A stretch of DNA of 64,000 nt from assembly GCF_007750395.1 (NCBI RefSeq), contig NZ_CP036281.1, positions 4,549,001-4,613,000 on the forward strand, given 5' to 3'. The DNA comes from Polystyrenella longa. GTDB lineage: Bacteria > Planctomycetota > Planctomycetia > Planctomycetales > Planctomycetaceae. The notes below the pieces were generated by a model, which was not told the DNA's origin, made no database searches, and saw nothing but the letters and a program-made list of their open reading frames with translations. A program made the position numbers and the translations under genes. How positions within the stretch are numbered: the stretch's first letter is position 1; the number at the start of each line of letters is the position of its first letter. This document shows, one piece after another, positions 57,207-64,000 of this stretch.

Positions 57207-57235
57207 AATATAAACTACTTGTCAGTTTTTGACAA
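57207..57235 (-). promoter_or_regulatory. Predicted tetR promoter
   Basis: On the minus strand TTGTCA (57230-57235) and TATATT (57207-57212) are separated by exactly 17 nt. The predicted start falls at or within a few bases of the tetR ATG, so the transcript may be leaderless or have a very short leader. Confidence 0.7.
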
Positions 57236-57243
57236 TCCGTCAA
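57219..57243. promoter_or_regulatory. Operator overlapping the tetR promoter
   Basis: TTGAC-AATCC-GTCAA (57229-57243) is the second copy of the operator dyad, overlapping the -35 box. A further half-site forms TTGTCA-GTTTT-TGACAA (57219-57235). Binding here should block the promoter, as in autoregulated TetR systems. Confidence 0.7.
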
Positions 57244-57476
57244 TTTTACTCTTGAGCAATTCTTAACCAACTATTCCATGCATTGCCCGTAACTTCTGAC
57301 TCTCCCTCCAATTGCGCTAACGTAATCATTTTACTAATCCATAAAACAATTTCTCTCTGCAACGAACCGTGGAAAATGAATTTGTACTGCTGTTTACGTT
57401 ATGATGAATCTGTCTTCACCACGTTTAAGAAGATGGAACCATTTGCATTCACTCGTTCCCAAATAGGAGTAGCCCC

Positions 57477-58454
57477 TTGTTCGCCGGTCACATCAGCGCC
57501 CCCAACAAAATCGAATTAGTCGAAGTCGAAGAACCCAAACTGAGTAATCAGAGGGGCGAGATTCTCTTTCAGCCCGAATGCGCCTGCCTGTGTGGATCGG
57601 ACATGCCCTTCTTCACCATGAGCGGAGAAGTTGACACCCCCGTCGTCGGACATTCCCTGCACGAGATGATTGGCTCCGTGATCGACACCAACGGATCAAA
57701 ATTCAAACCAGGTGATCGCGTTTTAGCGGTGCCTGTCTATCAGGTCGGTTTCTTTGAACGTTATGTCCTCTCCGAAGAACGCGCGATTCCATTAGCCGAC
57801 AATATTGCCGAAGACATCGCCATGATGGCCCAGCCACTTGGAACTGTGCTATATGCTCTGCGCAAACTGCCAAACATGTTGGGCAAAACAGTGGCGATCG
57901 TAGGTCAGGGGCCAATAGGTCAATTGTTTACACTCGCTTTGCGAAATTTGGGGGCGAGCAGAATCATCGCTATTGATCCACTGGCGGCACGTCTCGAAGT
58001 GAGTCGTAAATCGGGAGCGACTCATTTCATCTGCAATGGTGACGCCGATCCCGTGGAAGAAGTCACCCGAATCACGAATGGAGCGATGGTCGACGTCGTG
58101 ATTGAAGCGGTCGGACATCAGTATCAACAACTCAACCTGTGTGCAAAGTTGGTCAAAAAGTTTGGAATGCTCGTCTACTTTGGAGTGCCTGCTCAGACTA
58201 TAGAGAATGTCGGTTGGGGAGAGGTGTTCCGTAAAAATCTAACGGTCGTCACCAGCGTCGAACCAGATTTTTCGTTAGATTTCCCTCTCGCCATGCAATG
58301 GATTTCAGAAGGCCGGGTCGATGTGTCGCATTTACTAACACATAGGTATCCTCTTTCTGATATCCAGAAAGCTTATGAACATTTTCGTGACAAGACTGAT
58401 GGATCCATCAAGGTGCTCATTGAATTTCCATCCTGGAAACACAAAACGCTATAG
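57477..58454 (+). CDS. Zinc-type medium-chain dehydrogenase, short form
   Basis: NAD(P)-dependent alcohol/polyol dehydrogenase family, 325 residues. The TTG start at 57477 is chosen because AGGAG lies 7 nt upstream; no ATG fits. The catalytic zinc region CACLCGSDMPFF (Cys36 or 38) and GHSLHEMIG (the usual GHE motif with an insertion) are present; the structural-zinc lobe with four cysteines is absent. The cofactor motif is AIVGQGPIGQLFTLAL (about 139-154). Substrate unknown. It is divergent from tetR, with 276 bp between. Confidence 0.82.
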   Translation: MFAGHISAPNKIELVEVEEPKLSNQRGEILFQPECACLCGSDMPFFTMSGEVDTPVVGHSLHEMIGSVIDTNGSKFKPGDRVLAVPVYQVGFFERYVLSEERAIPLADNIAEDIAMMAQPLGTVLYALRKLPNMLGKTVAIVGQGPIGQLFTLALRNLGASRIIAIDPLAARLEVSRKSGATHFICNGDADPVEEVTRITNGAMVDVVIEAVGHQYQQLNLCAKLVKKFGMLVYFGVPAQTIENVGWGEVFRKNLTVVTSVEPDFSLDFPLAMQWISEGRVDVSHLLTHRYPLSDIQKAYEHFRDKTDGSIKVLIEFPSWKHKTL

Positions 58455-58525
58455 TAAACATCACCGCCCGCAAACAGTGACTGACAACTCTTGCTGATGT
58501 GATCGATGTAGCACGAGGGCAATTA

Positions 58526-60211
58526 ATGACTTTTGAACTGCACCCCAAGAAACGACACCAACGTCTAAACGACTCCCTCCTCCGTTACCTGCCTGCCAAA
58601 GTTGCCCTGCCCTTAACGATCATTTTTGCGTTGGTGCCAGCCAGTCTGTCATTTCAGAACGCGAATCTAGACGCCGTCGAGAGCATCTCCAAAGCGGAAA
58701 GTGAAACGCCTGAGATCTGGGCGGATGCGCCTCGATTCGAAATCGATGAAGACGATTTAAAACGGCACATTAATTTTCTGGCCAGCGATTCGATTGAAGG
58801 ACGGGAGGCAGGAAGCCCTGGTGGACAGGCAGCGGCGGCGTATATCGTGTCTGAATTGCAAAAGTACGGACTGGAGCCTGGAGCCGCCTCCCAAGATTTT
58901 TACCAGGAATTTGGTAACGGCTATCGAAACATTCTAGCCGTCATTCCTGGTGCAGAACCGGACCAGCAGCAAACAACGGACACCAGCCGTGAGGAGGAGT
59001 TCATTGTCATTGGGTCCCACTATGATCATGTCGGTTATGGGAACTCCAAGAACAGTCTCGGACCGCTGGGCCAGATCCACAATGGGGCCGACGACAATGC
59101 AAGTGGCACTGCTATGTTGCTGGAACTCGCGCAATCCATAATGAATCGAAAGGAAAAACCAACACGTTCTATTCTATTCGCTTTTTGGGATGCGGAAGAA
59201 CGCGGGTTGGTTGGATCACGTCATTGGGTCGCCAATCCGACCTGCGGTTTGGAGCAGGTCAAATTCTATTTCAACTACGACATGGTTGGACGTCTGAAAG
59301 ATGAAGGCCTCGAAGTCTATGGCATTCGCACTGCCTTCGGAATTCAGAAACAACTGGTTCGGAACAATCACTCACCTTCACTTCGCCTGCTCTACAATTG
59401 GGACAACAAAGGAGACAGTGATCACTATCCGTTTTACAAAAAACGGATTCCGTATCTGATGCTGCATACAGGCAAGCATGAAGACTATCACCGCCCCTCT
59501 GACGATGCCCAGCTAATTAACTACGAAGGACTTGTTAACCTCACGCAGCTATCAGCGCGACTGCTGTGGGACGAATCGAATCGGTCCGCACCTTCTCAAT
59601 TCCGCCAGAAATCAATATCGGAATCCGAGTTTGTTCGCAGCGGCATTCAATCTCGCACGGGAAGCTTCACCGAACGGCTTGGTTTAACTGTCATTCGACC
59701 TGAAGGTAAAGAAGATCTCGTCGAAGTTCGGCAAGTCTACCAACAAAGCCCGGCATCGACGGCGGGACTACAAACAGGCGATCAGATTCTGAACTTCGGC
59801 AACTTACCGATCGATTCTGTCATATTTGAAACGCTGGTACTGAGAGTCGAAAGCCCGGTGGCCGTTACTTATGTCCGTCCTCCATCAACCGAGCGTCAGA
59901 AAGTGATGATTCGGTTGAGTGGGAATCCGCAGCTACTTGGAGTCAATCTGCATTTTGATTCCGCCGAACCGGGCGCCGCAACGATTATTCGTGTTCGCCC
60001 CAATTCTCCCGCTCATTTCGCGCAACTAGAAAATAGCGATGTGATCTGGTCGATCAATGGCCATTGGCCTGAGAAGCGGGAAGACTTTTTCAAAGTGCTA
60101 GCCACAATTCCGCGTGATCAGAAACAGCTTTCACTGGTGATCGAACGCGAAGGCAAACTACGAGAAATCAACGTTAACTTGTGGCCAGACAGCGACGTGC
60201 TGGAGAATTAA
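58526..60211 (+). CDS. M28 metallopeptidase with two C-terminal PDZ-like domains
   Basis: 561 residues from the ATG at 58526, preceded by GAGGG; a GTG nine codons earlier is open. A hydrophobic segment near residues 28-45 acts as signal or anchor. The peptidase domain (about 70-360) has metal ligands in GSHYDHVGYG, GADDNASGT, DAEERG, NYDMVGR and HRPSDD. Two PDZ-like repeats follow (about 380-470 and 475-560), with SPASTAGLQTGDQIL and SPAHFAQLENSDVIWS. Likely a periplasmic or outer-facing aminopeptidase. It converges with the pilO-like gene, 26 bp apart, with no terminator seen. Confidence 0.88.
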   Translation: MTFELHPKKRHQRLNDSLLRYLPAKVALPLTIIFALVPASLSFQNANLDAVESISKAESETPEIWADAPRFEIDEDDLKRHINFLASDSIEGREAGSPGGQAAAAYIVSELQKYGLEPGAASQDFYQEFGNGYRNILAVIPGAEPDQQQTTDTSREEEFIVIGSHYDHVGYGNSKNSLGPLGQIHNGADDNASGTAMLLELAQSIMNRKEKPTRSILFAFWDAEERGLVGSRHWVANPTCGLEQVKFYFNYDMVGRLKDEGLEVYGIRTAFGIQKQLVRNNHSPSLRLLYNWDNKGDSDHYPFYKKRIPYLMLHTGKHEDYHRPSDDAQLINYEGLVNLTQLSARLLWDESNRSAPSQFRQKSISESEFVRSGIQSRTGSFTERLGLTVIRPEGKEDLVEVRQVYQQSPASTAGLQTGDQILNFGNLPIDSVIFETLVLRVESPVAVTYVRPPSTERQKVMIRLSGNPQLLGVNLHFDSAEPGAATIIRVRPNSPAHFAQLENSDVIWSINGHWPEKREDFFKVLATIPRDQKQLSLVIEREGKLREINVNLWPDSDVLEN

Positions 60212-60237
60212 GTTACCACTTTTATCCTGAACAAGAT

Positions 60238-61131
60238 CTAAAAGCTCGCTGGAATTGCATAAGCTTGATCGAGGTTCTCACCGATAGAAAGCAGCCACTT
60301 CGAACCACCCGATTCCAGGATGACATCCGACTCGGCAATCTGCACGATTTTTCCAGTAAAGTCACCCACGGTCAGTTCTTCACCCGACTTGAGTTCCACC
60401 CGTTCGTCAGTCGCTCCTAAAGTGAACCAGGCTTCGGGCTGGCCGGTGAGCGAGGAGTAGGTAATGCCGGAGAGGCGAGTCAGGTTGACGGGATCGAATT
60501 CCCCACCGACAGAAAAGAAGTTCCGTTTAATAATCGGTCGGTAGTCGAGGACATCGCTATAAGCGAGTCGCTCCGAGGGTTCCTCTGTAATGAGATGATC
60601 ACGCTTGACGCCTGCCATTGACAGGGCTTCGATACCCAATGAGATATCGATCTGATCCGAACTTTGCGAAGGAGTCAGGCTGAGTGAGTTAATTCGATGG
60701 AGCAAGTTCGTCTGATAGAACTCATACAGTAAAGCGGTAAGCTGCTCCAAATTCCCTTTGCCTCGCACAGAGAACGACAATGCGCGATAGGCGCCTTTTT
60801 TGGTGGAGACAGAGCTATTCGCTTCTACATTCGTGCTGGCAAGTCCTGCTCGGCTCACAAGCTGTAACAACCAGTTTTTATATAGTGCGCTCGCCCGGTC
60901 CACGTTTTCCGGCAAAGCCTGTTTTTCCCAGTGAGGAAGTTCCCTGTTGGCTTTCTTCCCTAAGTGGATCACCTTTTCGTAGTCGAGAATCTTCTCTTCT
61001 AATTTCTTCTGGCTACTCTCCAGTTTTTCTTTGGGGCCACTCACAAATGATTGCTGGATGTACTCTGAAGCTTGGAACAGCATCAGACCACCAAAACAAA
61101 TATAGACCAGAATTTTCATACGTGGTGACAT
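60238..61131 (-). CDS. PilO/GspM-like protein fused to a PilP/GspC-like domain
   Basis: 297 residues. One membrane span at about 6-24, a coiled coil (about 32-65), the PilO/GspM ferredoxin-like domain (about 85-175) and, after DVLDYRPIIKRNFF, a PilP/HR-like beta domain (about 200-290: GEELTVGDFTGKIVQIAESD and GSKWLLSIGENLDQAY). In other bacteria PilO and PilP, or GspM and GspC, are separate proteins linking the inner membrane platform to the secretin. It follows the PilM-PilN fusion on the same strand. Confidence 0.65.
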   Translation of the reverse strand: MSPRMKILVYICFGGLMLFQASEYIQQSFVSGPKEKLESSQKKLEEKILDYEKVIHLGKKANRELPHWEKQALPENVDRASALYKNWLLQLVSRAGLASTNVEANSSVSTKKGAYRALSFSVRGKGNLEQLTALLYEFYQTNLLHRINSLSLTPSQSSDQIDISLGIEALSMAGVKRDHLITEEPSERLAYSDVLDYRPIIKRNFFSVGGEFDPVNLTRLSGITYSSLTGQPEAWFTLGATDERVELKSGEELTVGDFTGKIVQIAESDVILESGGSKWLLSIGENLDQAYAIPASF

Positions 61132-61234
61132 GGTTGGCTTCGACTCGCGAGGTAATAACGTTTCTTGTTGAAGAGCCCCTGATTTCAGGTGGCTCGAACA
61201 CTAACTGTGAAAGTTAATTCTACTTCTGTTGTAT

Positions 61235-62743
61235 TCAGTTACCTGTTTTTTCTCGACCCGATGTAGACTTGGTTGCCGTTTCGGGAACTTCAGCTTGATC
61301 TGTTTTCGGTTGCTCCAGGTATTCGACTGGTTCTCGCTTATTGACGCCCAGCGTCGCGTCGTAATGGGACCCGTAGAAATCACCCACGCGTTCTTTGACG
61401 CGGGGAATCCGAATGCGGTGATGTTTGTCGGACAGACTTTGTTCGAGTTCATAAACGATTGATGAATCGCGAACGAATCCCTGGAAAGAGATTTGCCCGG
61501 CCGCTCCCCGACCTTCGGGCGCTAACGAGAGCGACATCCGTTGGATCATGGCATCTTTACTGGGGGGTAATTGCACGGAGATATCGCGTAGCTCGTCCAG
61601 CCAGTTGATGTTTCTTGCCTCCCAATCCTTTAGAGCCTTCAATTGCCGAGCCGGGGTAATTGCTTTTTCGGCAAGTTCTTTCTTGTTCGAACGCTCAACG
61701 GTCAGTGCAGCGACTTTGTCTGTAATATCGGCCAGCTGGTCGTCCAGATACATCCATCCCGCCGCAACCAGAGCAACGACACCGGCGGCAATAAGAATTT
61801 TTTGACGGTTCCGATTGGGTGGTGGTGGTGCTTTCCGAGGATTAGCAAAATCGAAATCAACCGTCTCGCCTTTGCTGTGCTGCAACATCATCCCTACTAG
61901 GGACGCGTATCGTCCCGGATCAGTCGAGATGGTAACTTTGGAAGCGCCGACGGATTCGAATACTTCATAAGCTCCGCATTCTATTTGGAACTCTTCTTGC
62001 ACACGAAGAAAGAGATCCAGGTGCTCTTCACCGCCGAACACGTAAATATGTTTCACCGATTCGGCTGCGATCTGTTCCTGCGTAATCAACATCAGCGTCC
62101 GATGGATTTCCGCGAGGATCTTCTGATGCAGTTCAACAGCGCTGGTTTCATCGGGAAGTTGTATTGTTCGAGAAATTTTGACCTTTCGATTTTCAACAAC
62201 CGTCAAGTCGAACGAATCGCTCAACATGTTGATCAACAGGCAGGGCTCATCAATACCGCTGGTTAAAGCAAACAGTCGTGCGGCCGCATAAGGTCGTAAC
62301 TGAATCTTGGAAGGATGAATACCAGCGGCCTCGGCCGTATTGATAACCTCGGTTTGACCAGCAGAGGAAATCGCAGCAGCAGTAACGTTGAGCGCCCCTT
62401 CGTCTGTAGTTCCTGTCGTGATGAAGTCGAGCGTCGACTCTTCCGTAATCGTTGAGGAATCTCGCATCGCCTGATTTGCGACCATCAAAGGAAGCTCGTT
62501 GTCGGAGACAACAGGAACCTGCATCTGCAGCAGTTCGACCTGGCTACGGTTCACGCCCAACAAGGTGAAGGCCTTGCCCGCGCGAATCATCTCGACGGCA
62601 TCATGTAACGCGGAGCTGACATCTTCATCAGGTTGAAGATACACCGCTTCAACTCGTTCAATGTGCAATTCTTTCCGACGGATGAAACCTACCACCAGAC
62701 GGATTTCTTTGCGGTCCCAGTCGACGGCTAACAGACGAGCCAT
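61235..62743 (-). CDS. PilM-PilN (GspL-like) fusion protein
   Basis: 502 residues from the ATG at 62743, with GGTGG 8 nt upstream (a GTG four codons earlier is open). Residues 1-295 are an actin-like cytoplasmic domain (PilM/GspL cytoplasmic type), then a proline-rich linker (308-314), one membrane span (about 315-333) and a periplasmic coiled coil plus PilN-like ferredoxin domain. This is the GspL architecture. It is flanked by gspK and the pilO-pilP fusion gene, so it belongs to a type II secretion or pilus platform. Confidence 0.72.
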   Translation of the reverse strand: MARLLAVDWDRKEIRLVVGFIRRKELHIERVEAVYLQPDEDVSSALHDAVEMIRAGKAFTLLGVNRSQVELLQMQVPVVSDNELPLMVANQAMRDSSTITEESTLDFITTGTTDEGALNVTAAAISSAGQTEVINTAEAAGIHPSKIQLRPYAAARLFALTSGIDEPCLLINMLSDSFDLTVVENRKVKISRTIQLPDETSAVELHQKILAEIHRTLMLITQEQIAAESVKHIYVFGGEEHLDLFLRVQEEFQIECGAYEVFESVGASKVTISTDPGRYASLVGMMLQHSKGETVDFDFANPRKAPPPPNRNRQKILIAAGVVALVAAGWMYLDDQLADITDKVAALTVERSNKKELAEKAITPARQLKALKDWEARNINWLDELRDISVQLPPSKDAMIQRMSLSLAPEGRGAAGQISFQGFVRDSSIVYELEQSLSDKHHRIRIPRVKERVGDFYGSHYDATLGVNKREPVEYLEQPKTDQAEVPETATKSTSGREKTGN

Positions 62744-62935
62744 ATTCAGATCCACCGTAATTTTATCAGAGTATTGTTTTGTATTATAATGAGTCCATCC
62801 ATCGTTCTAAAACTCTTCATTGGCAAGCAAAGTTCAAACTGAACAGGACAGGATTCTCAGGCATGACTTATAGGAAATGGTCGGAATGATTCCGGTTTGG
62901 GATGATCCGGGGAGGACGGATTCTGGCAGGGTAGG

Positions 62936-64000
62936 TCAATCGAGTGCTGAGGACGAAGTCGAGCTGGAACCGGCTGATTCAAACTCCGATTCGTCCAGTT
63001 GAGCCCCCAAAAGTTCGGGAGGGAAAGGTTGGCCCTGCATCCGCAGGTCAGTCCATTTTACCACCCGGGGAGAGCCCTGGGTACCGTCGATTATGACTTC
63101 TGCCCGCATCGAGGGGCCAGTTTGATCGTAAAAACCGACAACTTGTGCCTGATAGACATTTCCTCCACACGTGAGATAGGGAATCAACTCCTCCATTTTC
63201 TCCAGCGTAACCGCCTCTTCCAACAATGGCCAGATCGCATGTTGCCGAGATGCAGGATCGGTACTGGACTGATTTTCACGTGCAGATTGAATTGCTTCCA
63301 ACGTTGGATCATCCATTCCCGGAACCGCCTTAAGGACAGGAGCCGGAGCAAGATTCAAGTTCACTTTGCCGATGAGGACTGGCTCCGAATCGACGGTCAG
63401 ATTCGTAAACAATTTTGTTAATTCATCGTCAGGACCACTACCACTCCCACTCAGCGGACTCGCGTAAATCACTTCGTCCTCTTCCCCGATAGCAGGCTTT
63501 TTGATGGTTGTTCCAACTAACGCCAGAAGATTGTTAATCGGAAATTGAACCGGCTTGGAATAATCCATCGTAAGACTATCAACCGGCTGGGCACTGCTAA
63601 AGGCGGCGGGATCACGCTTTTCTGCCGCTTGTCCGTACTGACGGTAAGCCACGATATAATTGGCCCACGCCGCCCCTAAGCTCTCGGTGACTGCAGCATG
63701 TAATTGTTGTAGATCGGCTTGGTTCACATTGATTAAAGGTTCACCTGTCGCATTCTCATTTCGCTCGGCACTGTGAACGGTCAGTAACCAAGTCCAGGGG
63801 AAGGTATTGTCGTCTTCCAGCGATTCAGAACTTTCTTCGTCTGTTTGCAGACTGAGTTCATTCGGATCGGTATAGAAATCGTAGTTAAGATCTTTTCCAT
63901 ACAATATTGATCGATTGACATCGCGAACCAGCAACAGTTCGTCCAATGCCAGTGGCACCCCGTTACGAGCAGAATATGCGGGCGACAGGGCACCGTAATA
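62936..64000 (-). CDS. gspK: Type II secretion minor pseudopilin GspK (5' end missing)
   Basis: 354 codons to the stop; the frame is open through the window edge, so the prepilin signal lies outside. The visible part starts YYGALSPAYSARNGVPLALDELLLV, typical of GspK after its pilin-like core. Two helix-hairpin-helix-like segments, VNQADLQQLHAAVTESLG and LNLAPAPVLKAVPGMDDPTLEAI, match the alpha domain. The C-terminus is Ser/Glu-rich. It is upstream of the GspL-like and PilO-PilP-like genes on the same strand, so these probably form one operon. Confidence 0.82.
   Translation of the reverse strand, partial: YYGALSPAYSARNGVPLALDELLLVRDVNRSILYGKDLNYDFYTDPNELSLQTDEESSESLEDDNTFPWTWLLTVHSAERNENATGEPLINVNQADLQQLHAAVTESLGAAWANYIVAYRQYGQAAEKRDPAAFSSAQPVDSLTMDYSKPVQFPINNLLALVGTTIKKPAIGEEDEVIYASPLSGSGSGPDDELTKLFTNLTVDSEPVLIGKVNLNLAPAPVLKAVPGMDDPTLEAIQSARENQSSTDPASRQHAIWPLLEEAVTLEKMEELIPYLTCGGNVYQAQVVGFYDQTGPSMRAEVIIDGTQGSPRVVKWTDLRMQGQPFPPELLGAQLDESEFESAGSSSTSSSALD

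Overview
The window is a chromosomal segment from a planctomycete, most likely of the Planctomycetaceae/Gimesia-like group (genus-level placement is a guess). The lineage evidence is direct: a cytochrome-c/DUF1549/DUF1553 protein paired with a DUF1501 protein, membrane proteins with N-terminal zinc ribbons, an EF-Tu with a non-canonical switch I, and an EF-G resembling the spirochaete/planctomycete second EF-G class. Base composition looks close to 50% GC throughout, and no insertion sequence, prophage, rRNA or CRISPR array was recognised.

Region 1 (1-24,660, all minus strand) is a nearly complete translation/transcription supercluster. In transcription order it reads: tRNA-Thr(TGT), tRNA-Tyr, tRNA-Gly, tRNA-Thr(GGT), tuf, rpmG, tRNA-Trp, secE, nusG, rplK, rplA, rplJ, rplL, rpoB, rpoC, rpsL, rpsG, fusA, rpsJ, rplC, rplD, rplW, rplB, rpsS, rplV, rpsC, rplP (cut by the window edge). 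Two genes had to be read directly from the sequence: rpmG (51 codons) and the start of rplP, which overlaps rpsC. Promoter and terminator signals divide the cluster: a good promoter precedes the first tRNA, a rho-independent terminator separates rpsG from fusA, fusA has its own -10 box, and rpsJ has a consensus -35 promoter.

Region 2 (25-32 kb) holds a 720-residue flagellin with an internally duplicated variable region (minus strand). After a 1.1 kb gap comes a plus-strand envelope operon: an OmpH/Skp-like chaperone, lpxC, lpxA and a GnnA-like sugar oxidoreductase, pointing to lipid A synthesis, possibly with a diamino sugar backbone.

Region 3 (32-49.4 kb) carries the cytochrome/DUF1549/DUF1553 and DUF1501 pair, a Tat-exported sialidase-like protein, a degenerate GH10-like protein, purC, two different zinc-ribbon membrane proteins, a small coiled-coil protein, and a TatC with a large acidic insertion in its first periplasmic loop. 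The DUF1501 and sialidase-like proteins both carry twin-arginine signals, so they are plausible clients of this TatC.

Region 4 (49.4-64 kb) has trpB-trpA behind a good promoter, a tetR-adaptor-RND efflux operon with two matching palindromic operators, a medium-chain dehydrogenase divergent from tetR, an M28 peptidase with PDZ domains, and the start of a type II secretion/type IV pilus-like platform (GspK partial, a PilM-PilN fusion, a PilO-PilP fusion).

No clearly new multi-gene system was found. The points most worth following are the TatC insertion, the tetR operator pair, the separately transcribed EF-G of the recycling-factor class, the lpxC-lpxA-oxidoreductase operon, the EF-Tu switch I and the natural Arg88 in S12.
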